Notes: generated by a model not told the origin, from the letters alone. DNA of 64,000 nt from Synechococcales cyanobacterium S06 (GCA_011391125.1 JAABRE010000016.1:1-64000); one strand, 5' to 3'. Counted from the first letter of the stretch, positions 26,196 to 36,688 are shown. Numbers and translations: made by a program.

Positions 26196-26214
26196 GGAGT
26201 AAGAAGTAGGAAAG

Positions 26215-26583
26215 TTATTTTTTGTTTTTTAAAGTGTTAATAGTAGCGACAAGAATACGAATAATTTGATGGTTTTCATTAAGCAAAAGAGCAAATTTTT
26301 CAGAGGAAATAAGTCCTGACTCGATAATTAGTTCAATCCAATATTGTGTTTATAGTGCTTCTTTTAGAGCAAGAGAATATTTAGAAATAAAATCATTATT
26401 TGATTGTGCAAAAAAAGCTTCAGCGCAATTTGCACCAATACTTGTTCCTGCGCGTAAAAACTGCTTTGATAATATTTTTCCAGCATCATCAAAATTTCTT
26501 TTGTTTAATTCGGTATAAGCTTTAATAACTCTAATTGCAAAATTTTTAGTTCTATCTTGAATAGAAATATTATAATTAGTCAT
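26215..26583 (-). pseudogene. four-helix-bundle (23S rRNA IVP family) gene with in-frame TAA
   Basis: The 5' part encodes a standard four-helix-bundle start (RTKNFAIRVIKAY, FLRAGTSIGANCAEA, YSLALKEAL), stopped by TAA at 26350-26352. The same frame continues with the missing last helices (TQYWIELIIESGLISSEKFA and LLLNENHQIIRILVATI) to a TAA at 26215. Relatives read KEA-x-E-T-x-YW, so a GAA codon became TAA. No insertion or frameshift is present. The function of the family is unclear (variable small proteins, also found in rRNA intervening sequences). Confidence 0.85.
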
Positions 26584-26639
26584 AAATTTTACTTAATTCA
26601 CTTAAATTACCTTCTACTTTCAACATCTTAGTTTATGAT

Positions 26640-26700
26640 ACTTATAATTTCTTACTTATTTCTTATTTCTTACTTATTACTTATTACTTATTACTTATTA
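26640..26700. repeat. TTACTTA heptad repeat reaching the mlaE stop codon
   Basis: Units of TTACTTA/TTTCTTA on the plus strand (the reverse complement of the GTAATAA family) run up to and include the TAA of the minus-strand permease gene. Confidence 0.8.
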
Positions 26701-27489
26701 CTTCATTAAAGCGCTTCCTGCACCTTGGAACATCAGCCAAGAAAGGAAAAAATTAGAAATAAAAATAGCTAATAAAGAGATCACCACCGCCGCCGTGGTT
26801 GATTGTCCAACTCCCTTAGCGCCTCCCGTAGTAGTAAGACCCCAACTGCAACCAATCACAGCGATTAAACCACCAAAAACCATGGCCTTAAGGGCTGCAC
26901 TGACTAAATCCCACAAGCCTAAAAAATTGCGAGCGGAGTCAAGGAACACCGATTGAGGAATATTATATAAAGACGTAGCGATTAACAAACCTCCAGCCAT
27001 GCCCATAATTAAAGATAAAATCGTTAAAATCGGGAGCATAATACAACAGGCCAACACCCGAGGAATTACCAAATAGTCAATGGGATCAGTTTTTAAAATA
27101 TAAAGAGCGTCAATTTGTTCGGTAACGCGCATTGTGCCGATTTCGGCCGCAAAAGCCGAACCAACCCTTCCAGCTAAAACCACCGCAGTTAAAACTGGAG
27201 CTAACTCCCTAGTTAAAGCTAAACCTAACACCCCACCCACAGCAGTTCCAGCGCCAAAATAGATAAATTCCCGCGCCACTTGAATGGTAAACACCATACC
27301 GACAAAACTAGCCGTAACCAGGGCAATAATGAGAGAATCAGGACCCACCGAAGCCATTTGTTCCATGGTATTGCGACGATTAATTCTTACGAGGAGCACA
27401 TGGACCAAAACTTGTCCCCCTAATAAAAAAGCGGCCAACACGCGTTGTAACCAGATGGGAACATAGTTTTTCTTAATTTTATTGGTCAT
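26698..27489 (-). CDS. mlaE: MlaE/YrbE-family ABC transporter permease
   Basis: A 263-residue integral membrane permease of the Mla/TGD1 lipid transport family, with five or six hydrophobic spans and the conserved block VGSAFAAEIGTMRVTEQIDAL characteristic of MlaE. It should work with an MlaF-type ATPase and an MCE-domain lipid binder, neither of which is in the window. It follows pilJ on the same strand by 80 bases, matching the slr1044-slr1045 order in Synechocystis. Its link to motility, if any, is inferred from this conserved order only. Confidence 0.92.
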   Translation of the reverse strand: MTNKIKKNYVPIWLQRVLAAFLLGGQVLVHVLLVRINRRNTMEQMASVGPDSLIIALVTASFVGMVFTIQVAREFIYFGAGTAVGGVLGLALTRELAPVLTAVVLAGRVGSAFAAEIGTMRVTEQIDALYILKTDPIDYLVIPRVLACCIMLPILTILSLIMGMAGGLLIATSLYNIPQSVFLDSARNFLGLWDLVSAALKAMVFGGLIAVIGCSWGLTTTGGAKGVGQSTTAAVVISLLAIFISNFFLSWLMFQGAGSALMK

Positions 27490-27569
27490 AATTTAGTGTG
27501 AGGATAAGGCCGAGATGAGAATAAGTATAAATTCTCACAATAACAGAGGAGCAAAACTAATCGTGATCT

Positions 27570-30368
27570 TTAATCAGAAGATTCCACCCGGAAACGTTCT
27601 ACGGAGGCAATTAAATCCCTCGCAATGGTCACCAAATTTTGCAGTGAACCGGCAACTCGTTGGGATTCTTGGGAGGTTTCTTGGGCGGTTAATTCCACTG
27701 ACTGCATAACCTGAGTTACCGTGTGGGCATTTTCCCTTTGTTCGACGGTATCGGCGGTAATGGAACGGACTAAAGTATCAATGCGATTAGATACGTCGAT
27801 GATATCTTCGAGGGAGCGCTTCGCTTGTTCAGCCCGTTTTGTACCTTCAATAACCTGTTGAATCCCCTCTTCCATCGCTGTCATAACCCCGCTGGTCTCA
27901 CTTTGAATCTGCATTACGATTTGTTCGATTTCTTTCAAAGCTTTCGCTGACCGATCCGCCAATTGTCTGACTTCATCCGCAACGATCGCAAAACCCCGGC
28001 CCGCTTCACCCGCTCTGGCTGCCTCAATGGAAGCATTCAGCGCCAATAAGTTAGTTCGAGAGGCGATCGTTGAAATTACGGCCACAATCTTAGAAATTTC
28101 CTGAGAAGCTTCCGCCAAACGTTTTACCTTACGAGCGGTTTCCGATACCGTTTCTCGGATTTGCAAAATACCCGCCACCGTACTTTCCACCGCTTCACCA
28201 CCTCGAAGGGCACTAGAAGAAGCCGTACGAGCAACTTGTTCAGCTTCCCGGGCATTATCAGCAACCCGTTTAATCGCTTCCGTCATCATTTGGACCGAAT
28301 TCAGGGTAACAGCAAGTTCCTCCGCTTGTCGCCAAGCATCAGCAGACAAACTGCGAGCAAAAGATTCACTATCGGTAGAGTTTTGGTTTACCTGATGGGC
28401 GGCTTTTTTTACCTGTTGTACAATTTGACGCAAATTTTGAATAGTCAAGTTAAAAGCATCGGCCACCGCACCTAAAACGTCAGCAGTCACCTCCGCTTGT
28501 ACCGTTAAATCACCTCGTGCCGAACCTTCCACATCATCCAGGAGGCGAATTACCTGACGTTGTAAATCTTCCCTCGCTTGTTCAGTTTCTTCGGCCCGTC
28601 TTTGTGCTTCACTGGTAGTCGTTAAAATCACCTTCGCCATTTGGTTAAAACTAGCGGACAATTGGCCAAACTCATCCTCCGCAAAAACCGTCGCCTTCAC
28701 GTTCAGATTACCTTGGCAAACAGCATCAAATTGAGTTTGTAAATCGTTCATGGAGCGTTTCACCTGATTGGCCGTCACACCACCTAAAAAGACCGTACTA
28801 CCAAAACCCGCCGCTCCAGCGATTAAAGTCATTAAAGCACTGGTATTGCGTAAGTATTTGATGACTTGTGGTTTATTATCTTTGGCTGCGAGATTCGCCG
28901 AAGTAAAACTAACTACCGCCACCGCTAAAGCAGAAGTAATACCAGCTGCGGCAGCCGTTAACCATTGTTTTTTCCTTAAAGGTGAATTTTCAAAAGCCGC
29001 CAGAATCCCTTGTTCAACTTCCACATTAGTTTCCACCGTTGTCGATGAATTATTTAGAAAATCAGTCGCCGTTGAACTGTCTTTCTCACCAATGCTAAAC
29101 AAGGAATCATCAATACTGCTACTTTCATCAAGAGTCAGGTCTAATTGACTGGTTAAATTTTCATTGCCCTGTTCAAAAAATCCCGAATCAGCTAACTCCT
29201 GATCCACATCCCCCATGTCAAAATTGGGAATACTGTCTAAATCATCTTCATTAAAAACGTCAAATTCTTCTAAAAAGCCGTTACCAAGATTTAAGTCATC
29301 TTCAGACATTTCTTCTACAGATTGTCCAAAATTATTCTGGGTTAAAGACTCGTCTTTTTCTTCAATTTCCAAATCATCTAAATTGAAGTCACCCTCCATG
29401 TTATTAGACTCGTCATCATCCGCCATCTGATAATTATCCTCGGAATAGTAAGAATTATCATCCTCAAAGTTGTGGGGCTGATCCGCATTCATCAATAAAG
29501 TTTCAGAAGCATCTTGCTCCATCTCATACTGTTCCTCACTAAGGTTAATTCCTGGCGGTGCTAAATCTAATAAAGAATTAATTTCAATCTCTTCTTGAAA
29601 ATCGTCAAAATCTTCCTGATGATCTAAGATTTCTGGCTCTTGATTATTAAAATAATTCTTCTGATTAAATTCAGAGGAACTGTTTTTCGATGTTACCACA
29701 AAAGTTTTTTCATGATCATCCACAAAATCATTAAAGTTTTCGTCGTCTTCTAAATCTCCTAAATCAATATTTTCTGGAAAAGCAAAATCCTCATCGTCAT
29801 CTTCGCTTTCACCAAAAGGATCATCGTAATTATTATTACTCCCCTGGTGTTGAGCTTGTTCCTTGCCCGCAAAAGGATTGGCAAAAGGATTATCGTCTCC
29901 ACCATTGACCGTCAAATCAGTGCCGTATTCTTCGTCTTCGTCAATCAGGTTACCGAACTCGAATTCGTCTTCTTGCCAATCTTGCTCCTGTTCTTCTTGA
30001 GTCCATTGGCTTTTTTGATCCTGAGCATCCCAGTTTTGATTACTACTCATGACCTCCGTGTCGCCGACATCGTCATCATCCGCCGGATGGGCCGAAAATT
30101 GCTGCACTTGTTCAATACCATTATGGGCATAATCAACTAATTCTGGTTCTTCGGTTAATTGCAGCACGGATTCGTATTGAATTCTCGCCATGTCATATTG
30201 CTGAAGTCCGTAGCAATAAATATGCCCCCTTAATAATAAAATACTGGGTTCTTCGGGATATTCCATGGCCATATTGTCAATAATTTTGGCCGCATCTTGA
30301 TAATTTCCTTGTAAATAGGCTTGTTGTGCTTTTCCATATTCTTGTGTATAATCAGTCCCCGATTTCAT
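27570..30368 (-). CDS. pilJ: PilJ-type methyl-accepting chemotaxis protein
   Basis: 932 residues. An N-terminal TPR-like region (about 5-95) is followed by a long acidic low-complexity linker (about 110-450, rich in D, E, N), two hydrophobic spans ([17 protein letters not shown] and [19 protein letters not shown]) with almost no periplasmic loop, HAMP (about 540-590) and the signalling hairpin ([20 protein letters not shown]). The missing periplasmic domain means input probably comes from the cytoplasmic N-terminal part. It is the receptor of the pilus chemotaxis-like system controlling twitching motility and competence in Synechocystis (slr1044). It is encoded downstream of pilI. Confidence 0.93.
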   Translation of the reverse strand: MKSGTDYTQEYGKAQQAYLQGNYQDAAKIIDNMAMEYPEEPSILLLRGHIYCYGLQQYDMARIQYESVLQLTEEPELVDYAHNGIEQVQQFSAHPADDDDVGDTEVMSSNQNWDAQDQKSQWTQEEQEQDWQEDEFEFGNLIDEDEEYGTDLTVNGGDDNPFANPFAGKEQAQHQGSNNNYDDPFGESEDDDEDFAFPENIDLGDLEDDENFNDFVDDHEKTFVVTSKNSSSEFNQKNYFNNQEPEILDHQEDFDDFQEEIEINSLLDLAPPGINLSEEQYEMEQDASETLLMNADQPHNFEDDNSYYSEDNYQMADDDESNNMEGDFNLDDLEIEEKDESLTQNNFGQSVEEMSEDDLNLGNGFLEEFDVFNEDDLDSIPNFDMGDVDQELADSGFFEQGNENLTSQLDLTLDESSSIDDSLFSIGEKDSSTATDFLNNSSTTVETNVEVEQGILAAFENSPLRKKQWLTAAAAGITSALAVAVVSFTSANLAAKDNKPQVIKYLRNTSALMTLIAGAAGFGSTVFLGGVTANQVKRSMNDLQTQFDAVCQGNLNVKATVFAEDEFGQLSASFNQMAKVILTTTSEAQRRAEETEQAREDLQRQVIRLLDDVEGSARGDLTVQAEVTADVLGAVADAFNLTIQNLRQIVQQVKKAAHQVNQNSTDSESFARSLSADAWRQAEELAVTLNSVQMMTEAIKRVADNAREAEQVARTASSSALRGGEAVESTVAGILQIRETVSETARKVKRLAEASQEISKIVAVISTIASRTNLLALNASIEAARAGEAGRGFAIVADEVRQLADRSAKALKEIEQIVMQIQSETSGVMTAMEEGIQQVIEGTKRAEQAKRSLEDIIDVSNRIDTLVRSITADTVEQRENAHTVTQVMQSVELTAQETSQESQRVAGSLQNLVTIARDLIASVERFRVESSD

Positions 30369-30534
30369 TTAGCTCCCTCCAGGATCATTTAATAAATAAC
30401 ATATTGGTTAGATTTAGAGCAATTCTCTCTGACTTTATACTTTACTTTTATTGTAAATAGAAAACCAGACTCTCGAATTTTAGACATTTTCCCCAAAACT
30501 AATTTGATAATTTTTTTACCAATTACGAATTACT

Positions 30535-30643
30535 TCTCACTTCTAATCTTCCCACTTCTGATCTTCTCACTTCTGAATCTTCTCACTTCTGATCTTCTCA
30601 CTTATTACTTATTACTTATTACTTCTTACTTCTTACTTCTCTT
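30535..30643. repeat. heptad/octad repeat tract between pilJ and pilI
   Basis: Repeated (T)CTCACTTCTGAT and TTACTTA units run up to the pilI stop codon at 30642. They belong to the same STRR class as the other tracts. Confidence 0.75.
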
Positions 30644-31172
30644 AAGCTGCCCATCGTGCTGAACGCAAAATCGACCGATGATCCAACAGTCTGATCACTT
30701 GTTCAGTTTCTTCATTTAATAACCATTCCCCTAAAACAAAAAGCTCCATTTGTTCGGCCGTGTGGGTTGGCTTTTCTATTTGTTCTATGTCTCGCCAATC
30801 CATTTGACCTAATTTATCAATGGCCAATCCTAAAATAATATCCTCCGCTTCAATGGCAATAATCGGAATTTCTTGTCTCTGGGTGTTAAGATTTTTGCTA
30901 TCTCCTAGAAATTGACCCAGATCCGCTACCCACATTACTTGACCTCGCAGGTTGATCGTTCCCAATAATAACGGCGAACTATTGGGGATTGGCGTAATCC
31001 GATCTGGTGCTTGTTGCATAACTTCCCGAATTGAGATCGCCGGGAGAGCAAATTCTTCACCCGAAGCCACATAAAACCGTAAATAAAGTTCACCTTCACG
31101 ACTTTCTAATTCTTGAAGTTCGGATGATAGTTCTTCCTCATTGTCACTCACAAAATCTGAATTATCAATCAT
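30642..31172 (-). CDS. pilI: CheW-like coupling protein PilI
   Basis: A 176-residue CheW fold (FALPAISIREVMQQAP, LLLGTINLRGQVMWVADLG, LGLAIDKLG). It couples the PilJ receptor to a CheA kinase. It lies between pilH and pilJ in the pilG-H-I-J row on the minus strand and is likely cotranscribed. No cheA follows in the window; in Synechocystis the partner kinase PilL is unlinked. An acidic N-terminal extension of about 20 residues precedes the fold. Confidence 0.92.
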   Translation of the reverse strand: MIDNSDFVSDNEEELSSELQELESREGELYLRFYVASGEEFALPAISIREVMQQAPDRITPIPNSSPLLLGTINLRGQVMWVADLGQFLGDSKNLNTQRQEIPIIAIEAEDIILGLAIDKLGQMDWRDIEQIEKPTHTAEQMELFVLGEWLLNEETEQVIRLLDHRSILRSARWAA

Positions 31173-31390
31173 ATTTTTGCCTCTTTTTTGCTGCTTGTTT
31201 CACCTTAATTCCCTTGTCTTGATTCGTTTACAAAAACCCTTGATTCTCCTTCTCAGTTTATCAGCTCAATTTTTAATGCTTTAGCAATGGGAACGGGCAT
31301 TTTGCTCTTAAGTTCATCTATTGCTAGCTTCACCCCCTGATGGTTTTACTTTCAATAATTAAATTAAATATCTATAAAACACCTAACCAC

Positions 31391-31756
31391 TTATCCCCTT
31401 AATAATTGTTTGATTGTGCCAATTAATTCCACCGGTTCAAAGGGTTTGGCTATGTAGGCATCAGCACCCTGTTTCATACCCCAATAACGATCAAATTCTT
31501 CGCCTTTAGAAGAACACATCACCACCGGAATATTTTGGGTTTTAGGATCAGTTTTAATGCGCCGACAGACTTCATAACCATTCATTCGAGGCATTACAAT
31601 ATCCAAAACCACCAGATCTGGCTTCTGTTGGTCAAATTTTTCAAGTGCCTCGACACCATCATTGGCCACCGAAACCGTTAAACCACTCTTGGTCAGCAAT
31701 TCGTAAATCATCTGTCGTTGTGCTAGGCTATCTTCTACTACTAAAATTTTACTCAT
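31391..31756 (-). CDS. pilH: single-domain response regulator PilH (CheY-like)
   Basis: A 121-residue stand-alone receiver. The acid pocket (VVEDS), phosphorylation site (LVVLDIVMPRMNGYE) and switch residues (CSSKGEE and the KPFEP lysine) are intact. It should take phosphate from the CheA of this system and modulate pilus retraction. It lies 149 bases after pilG and 218 bases before pilI. Confidence 0.93.
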   Translation of the reverse strand: MSKILVVEDSLAQRQMIYELLTKSGLTVSVANDGVEALEKFDQQKPDLVVLDIVMPRMNGYEVCRRIKTDPKTQNIPVVMCSSKGEEFDRYWGMKQGADAYIAKPFEPVELIGTIKQLLRG

Positions 31757-31905
31757 GATTAATTAACTACCTTGATCTTGATTGTACAAATTTAAGTTAA
31801 ACCTCAGTTTAACCAAATTAAGTTACGATTAATTAATTTAATGATTAAATTATCTCAGAAGCGCCGTAATTTAACCAATTAAAGCGCTATTTTCGGTTCG
31901 GGAGC

Positions 31906-33162
31906 TTACTGTTTATTAGTTCTGTCCTGAAGGTGAAGATATTTTTCTACTAGGGTTAATAATTCACTTTTGCCAAAGGGTTTAGTCAGATAATCTGTAG
32001 CTCCTAAAAGATTGGCTTGAACCCGATCCATATAGCTATTTTTACCAGTAAGAATCAGAATCGGAATTTGCCTAAATAATGAAGAACCTCTTAACATGGC
32101 ACAAATTTCATAACCATCTAAATTTGGCATCGCTAAATCACATAAAATTAATTCTGGTTTCAGTTTAAATATTTCGCTAATGGCGTTCAATGGTTCTGTC
32201 ATGATGGTAATACCATAACCCTCTTGAAGTAAAATAAGTTCCACGGTTTTGACAATGGTCAAATCATCATCAAGACATAAAATATTACCTTTAATGCTGG
32301 TCTTTTTAGCGCGAGAATCGGTTTCTCCTAATAAGTCTGTGCTCGCAATGGTTAATAATTGAACCCATCCTTTTTGTAAATAGGGATAAATCGCTTTGCT
32401 AATGGTTAACACATCTCGATTTAGGTATCTTGATAATTGACGCAAAGAAGTTCCACCATCGCAGAAACGTTCTAAACCTTGATAGGTATTAGCTGGTAAA
32501 GCTTGTTTTAATTGCTCTTTATTGGTAATTATGGGACATTGGGAATGATATTGAATTTCCGGATGTAATTGCTTCCATTGCTGCAATTGTTTCATAATTG
32601 TACTTACTAAAGGCGTAATTTCTAAGCTTATTAATTGAGGTGCTAAAGGTGTACTTTTATGAAAAATAAATGAGCCTTGATGAAGACTAAATAAATCAAA
32701 AATAATTTCTTGAATCATATTTTCTAAAATTTTACGCCCTTGGGAAGCAATTAAAAATTTTTTCTCTAATAACAACCATAAATAAGCATATTCAGGAGCA
32801 TTATCATCAGAAATTTCGCCTTGTGGTGGTAAATTATTAAGAGCGGTTTTACTTTGATAAGGATATAAATAATCCTTTAATCTTGATAAATTATGATGAT
32901 TTATTTCGGTGGCGTAAGCAATTTTTCCATTCACAAAAAAAACAATCCAAGCTAATTTACGGGGATAATTTTGAAGCCCTTTTTTGACGACCAAATTACT
33001 CTCGGAGGAGCTGTGATTTCTTTGCGCCTGAAAATACCGATTATAGCTAGGATGATAGGATTCTACTAATAATTCTCCCGTACGTTGACCTAGCTCTATT
33101 AATTGGAGAATACTCCTAATATCAATTTCATTTAAAGTTCCCTGCATTGTCTTTACTCGCAA
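31906..33162 (-). CDS. pilG: PatA-type response regulator PilG (PATAN + REC)
   Basis: 418 residues. The N-terminal DUF4388/PATAN domain (LNEIDIRSILQLIELGQRTG) and a central helical region are followed by a C-terminal receiver (about 295-410) with the phosphorylation site ELILCDLAMPNLDGYE and the lysine loop ATDYLTKPFGKS. This layout is that of PilG/PixG/PatA. It is the first gene of the pilGHIJ row and is divergent from hmpF across 526 bases. PATAN proteins set the location of pilus extension in phototactic cyanobacteria. Confidence 0.92.
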   Translation of the reverse strand: MRVKTMQGTLNEIDIRSILQLIELGQRTGELLVESYHPSYNRYFQAQRNHSSSESNLVVKKGLQNYPRKLAWIVFFVNGKIAYATEINHHNLSRLKDYLYPYQSKTALNNLPPQGEISDDNAPEYAYLWLLLEKKFLIASQGRKILENMIQEIIFDLFSLHQGSFIFHKSTPLAPQLISLEITPLVSTIMKQLQQWKQLHPEIQYHSQCPIITNKEQLKQALPANTYQGLERFCDGGTSLRQLSRYLNRDVLTISKAIYPYLQKGWVQLLTIASTDLLGETDSRAKKTSIKGNILCLDDDLTIVKTVELILLQEGYGITIMTEPLNAISEIFKLKPELILCDLAMPNLDGYEICAMLRGSSLFRQIPILILTGKNSYMDRVQANLLGATDYLTKPFGKSELLTLVEKYLHLQDRTNKQ

Positions 33163-33688
33163 ATTGGATTATTTTAATCTTCCTAAGTCTAAACTCAATT
33201 CAGTTTCAATAATATACTGATCAATTTGTGGCCCACCACACAGTTCAACGAAGAAGTATCCCACGGAAAAATCTCTCACTGATTAAGCTAATCATCTGGA
33301 GCGGTTTTAAGTTTATTTGTTACCCCTCTGATTTTTTAGGCTGGTAGTTTGCTACTTATCGCCAAGCTGTTAAATTGTGGTAATTTTCTCTCCTCATTGA
33401 GAATCTGAATCTGGCCTACTATCTTTATTCTCTCATATTTGTTTCCAATTTCCTGTCTTCTAAGTCTCTGTGATGACTTATAATTATCACATAATTAGCT
33501 TACCTAAATTGGTACAATTAAAATTAACACCATTCTTAGTTCTTTGACAAATCTGATGATTTAATGATTTTAAAATCCCACGAAAAATCAGCTCTAATGT
33601 CATCAGAAGTCTTGCTTAGTCTAAACTAGGAATTGAATGTCAGTTTAAATATTATTAGAAACAGTATCTAGTCAAGAGGAAGAGCGAA
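33163..33688. other. divergent promoter region between pilG and hmpF
   Basis: A 526-base AT-rich spacer that must carry the promoters of both motility transcripts. No clear sigma-factor box, operator or RNA gene could be assigned. GAGGAAGAGC before 33689 supplies the ribosome site for hmpF. Confidence 0.5.
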
Positions 33689-35446
33689 GTGCTATACCTA
33701 GGTGAAGTTAAAAAGCAAAGTAAAGGATTTATCGGCGGAGTTGAAACTAAATTGAAATTATTGGCTTTTCAGCGCAATGATCAAAGTTGGTCTGCTGTTC
33801 CAGGTGACGAAATGACTAACTGCGAAGCAGCCAGTGCTTTTGGTGAGGGAACTTTGTTATTGGTAACCTTAGCAGGGAATCGGCAAGTTCAAGGCGCTCC
33901 GACTTTAGCCGGTCCGCGGATTGTAACAATGTTACAAAATTTTTCCAGGGTTTTGGACAAATCTAAAGGCCAAGAAGAAGAAATTGAGCAGTGGAAACAG
34001 TCTTTGACCTACCAAAGTCAAGAGTTAACCCGTCGAGAAATGGAAATGGAGTCTCGTCTTGAAGAAATAGAGCAGAAGGAGGAAGAGTTACAACTTTTAG
34101 CACAACAAAAACAAGAGATTGAAAGATCAAAGATAGAGGCGGAACAAATACAACTTGACTGTGAACATCAGTTAGAGGAGGTCAATCGAGCTTGGGATGG
34201 ATTAAGAAGCGAACAAGCTAAAATTGAGGCCGCTAAAAAAGAACTGGAAAAAACTTCGGTTTTAGATGACGTTCAAGCTAATAAAATTCGGGAATTAATT
34301 GACCGTTTAGATGAGGTTTTACCCATTGATTCTCTTCAAGAACAAATTACTTCAGCTTGGTCTGCTGTTAATACTCAGCAGGAGATTTTAGAGTATCATT
34401 GGCAACAATTAGAAACACAAAAAGTACAAGCTCAAGAATACCAAGAAAAACTTAGTCAGCAACAACAGGAATTAGAAAGTCGTCGAGAACAATTACAACA
34501 GGAATTAGTTTCTCTCGAACAAGCTAAAGAAGATTTAGAAACTCAGCAAAATTTATTACAAAATAAGCAAGAGATCGTTAAAATTGTTAAATATAATCTC
34601 CATACCATAAATGATTTATATAAAAATGTCTCCGCTTTAGCGATGCAGTCGGGTGATTTTCAATTGGAAAATAAGGTGGACATTAAGGCCTTAGAAAAGA
34701 TGCCTTTAGGAGAATTGGAATCCGTGGTCAAAAATCAACAAGCCGAATTAGAAAAATTTGTTCGTTTTGTTAAGGACCAAGAAGATGAATTAACGATGCA
34801 GTATGAAGAAATTCAAGAATTAAAAGACAAGTTACAAAATCTTAATCCTTTTGATAGTCTCAGTTTTGAAACGGATTTGACCGAAGCTGAGGAACAATAT
34901 CAAATCTTAGATGAATCTTTGATTGGTTCTCGTCGTAATCTTCGAGAAAGACAAGAATCTCTAAAATTATATTTGCGGATTTTACGCAATCGTCAAGGTG
35001 TGGTGGATCTTGAAAATGATGTTAATAATATTGATCTTAAACCTATTTTGGGTAAGTTAGATCAACAAAGAAAAGAACAGCAACAAGCCCAGGAAAATTT
35101 ATTGTCACAAGTACAGCAAATTGACAGTGCTTTTAAGCAACTTCAGGCCTTGCTTAATAGTCAAAATCGCAGTTATCAAGAACATGAACAAGAAGTTAAA
35201 GCACTAGAAAAAGACTATCAGGAAGCTCAAATTTCTTGCAATTCTCTTCTCTCTAGTCTCAACCTTTATGAGGAAATCTTGCATCCTTTACAGGAAACTC
35301 TTAATCAACTTAAGGATAAATTACAACAGATTGAGGACTTTCCCAGCCAGTTATTAGACACTCAACAAGAACAATCTCAAGTTTTAGGCGAAATGGAAGG
35401 TATTCTTAATGTTTTAACTGGAGGTTCTTCAATTCAAATGGCTTAA
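33689..35446 (+). CDS. hmpF: pilus motility taxis protein HmpF
   Basis: 585 residues with a GTG start at 33689 supported by GAGGAAGAGC. The N-terminal 95 residues are the conserved HmpF head (MLYLGEVKKQSKGFIGG, SWSAVPGDEM, TLAGNRQVQGAPTLAGPRI). The rest is one long coiled coil (about 100-560) rich in E, Q and K, broken by a short non-coiled segment near 210-225. HmpF is needed for type IV pilus motility and phototaxis and localises dynamically to cell poles or junctions. Its position divergent to pilGHIJ ties it to that system. Confidence 0.92.
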   Translation: MLYLGEVKKQSKGFIGGVETKLKLLAFQRNDQSWSAVPGDEMTNCEAASAFGEGTLLLVTLAGNRQVQGAPTLAGPRIVTMLQNFSRVLDKSKGQEEEIEQWKQSLTYQSQELTRREMEMESRLEEIEQKEEELQLLAQQKQEIERSKIEAEQIQLDCEHQLEEVNRAWDGLRSEQAKIEAAKKELEKTSVLDDVQANKIRELIDRLDEVLPIDSLQEQITSAWSAVNTQQEILEYHWQQLETQKVQAQEYQEKLSQQQQELESRREQLQQELVSLEQAKEDLETQQNLLQNKQEIVKIVKYNLHTINDLYKNVSALAMQSGDFQLENKVDIKALEKMPLGELESVVKNQQAELEKFVRFVKDQEDELTMQYEEIQELKDKLQNLNPFDSLSFETDLTEAEEQYQILDESLIGSRRNLRERQESLKLYLRILRNRQGVVDLENDVNNIDLKPILGKLDQQRKEQQQAQENLLSQVQQIDSAFKQLQALLNSQNRSYQEHEQEVKALEKDYQEAQISCNSLLSSLNLYEEILHPLQETLNQLKDKLQQIEDFPSQLLDTQQEQSQVLGEMEGILNVLTGGSSIQMA

Positions 35447-35464
35447 AAATCTGGCTTGACAAGG

Positions 35465-36424
35465 TTACGATAATGTGATAGATGAATCTTGAACTTGGGC
35501 TCGGACACCTCCTGGTAAAGAAGAGGTGCTGCTTTTGTTAGGAGCATTGATTAAGGCCGTTACTGCTTCTATTTGCGCAAAATTAGGCATTTTGGGCAGT
35601 AAAGACAGTAAAAACAGGCGAATAACTCGCCTTTGTAAGGCTAAAGGATATTTTTGTAAAATTGAGCGATCTAAAGCCCGTTTATCGGCGGCGATCGCCT
35701 GTTCAAATATTTCCGTAGTTAAATTTTGTAAAAACCGGACTTCTTCGCTTAATAATTCAGCAGTTTGGGCGAAGTTTTGTTCTACTTGGGGGTGAAAATT
35801 AGCTTTCAGGTAGGGGAAAACCACCTGACGGAGACGATTACGAGCGTAGCGGAGGTTTTCATTGGCGAGATCCTCCCAAACAGAAAGCTGAAACTGCTGA
35901 CAAAAATCGCCGGTTTCCTGACGAGAAACATTGAGTAAAGGGCGAACTAGGGTAAGTTCTTCAGTTAGAGGACGTTGCCAAGTCAGGGAAACTAAACCAT
36001 CACTACCGGAACCGCGCATTAAATTGTAGAGTAGAGTTTCAGCGCGATCGCTGCTAGTATGGCCAGTGACAATAAAGGAAAATCCGTATTCCTGGGCAAT
36101 TTCCGTGAGAGCGTAATAACGCCATTGTCGAGCGTTGGCTTCCGATTCTTTCCCCGGAGAGGGGTTAATTTTTAGATAGAAAGGAAGTCCAAAATCCCTA
36201 GCAATTTGTTGCACATGGTTCGCAATTCCCTCATCTGTTGACCAAAGATGATCACAGTGGGCGATCGCCAAGGTCCAGTGAAATTTAGATTGTAAATCAA
36301 ACAATAACTTGAGTAAACAGAGGGAATCTTGGCCACCGGAAACTGCGACTAAAACAGGGGTATGAGGGGGCAAAAGTTGTTGGTGACGCAGATGTGAGTG
36401 TAACCTAGCATGGAGAGGAGTCAT
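35465..36424 (-). CDS. tilS: tRNA(Ile)-lysidine synthetase TilS
   Basis: Modifies C34 of the CAU-anticodon isoleucine tRNA to lysidine. I chose the ATG at 36424 (MTPLHARLHSHLRHQQ), giving 319 residues. The upstream in-frame extension to 36580 is a translated heptad repeat (YYLLPLT units) and not protein. The N-type ATP pyrophosphatase P-loop SGGQDS, the HCDHLW block and the TGHTSSDRAET motif are intact. It is short compared with E. coli TilS, lacking the C-terminal domain, as is usual in cyanobacteria. It is convergent with hmpF. Confidence 0.93.
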   Translation of the reverse strand: MTPLHARLHSHLRHQQLLPPHTPVLVAVSGGQDSLCLLKLLFDLQSKFHWTLAIAHCDHLWSTDEGIANHVQQIARDFGLPFYLKINPSPGKESEANARQWRYYALTEIAQEYGFSFIVTGHTSSDRAETLLYNLMRGSGSDGLVSLTWQRPLTEELTLVRPLLNVSRQETGDFCQQFQLSVWEDLANENLRYARNRLRQVVFPYLKANFHPQVEQNFAQTAELLSEEVRFLQNLTTEIFEQAIAADKRALDRSILQKYPLALQRRVIRLFLLSLLPKMPNFAQIEAVTALINAPNKSSTSSLPGGVRAQVQDSSITLS

Positions 36425-36686
36425 TTTAGGAAGTAATAAGTAATAAGTAATAAGTAATAAGTAATAAGTTTTTAGGTAAGAGGTAAGAGGTAATAGGTAA
36501 GAGGTAAGAGGTAATAGGTAATAGGTAAGAGGTAATAGGTAATAGGTAAGAGGTAATAGGTAATAGGTAATAACTATCAACTGTCAACTGTCAACTATCA
36601 ACTATCAACTATCAACTGTCAACTATTAACTATCAACTGTCAACTATTAACTATCAACTGTCAACTATCAACTATCAACTATCAAC
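36425..36686. repeat. double heptad tract (GTAATAA then CAACTAT families)
   Basis: From 36425 to about 36570 the units are GTAATAA/GTAAGAG/GTAATAG; from about 36571 to 36686 they are CAACTAT/CAACTGT. All phases are multiples of seven. CAACTAT is the reverse complement (rotated) of the TTGATAG units inside MITE-A. Confidence 0.9.
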
Positions 36687-36688
36687 TG

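Noticed and set aside
36425-36580. N-terminal YYLLPLT-repeat extension of TilS
   Set aside because: It is translated heptad repeat DNA. The conserved protein starts at the ATG at 36424.
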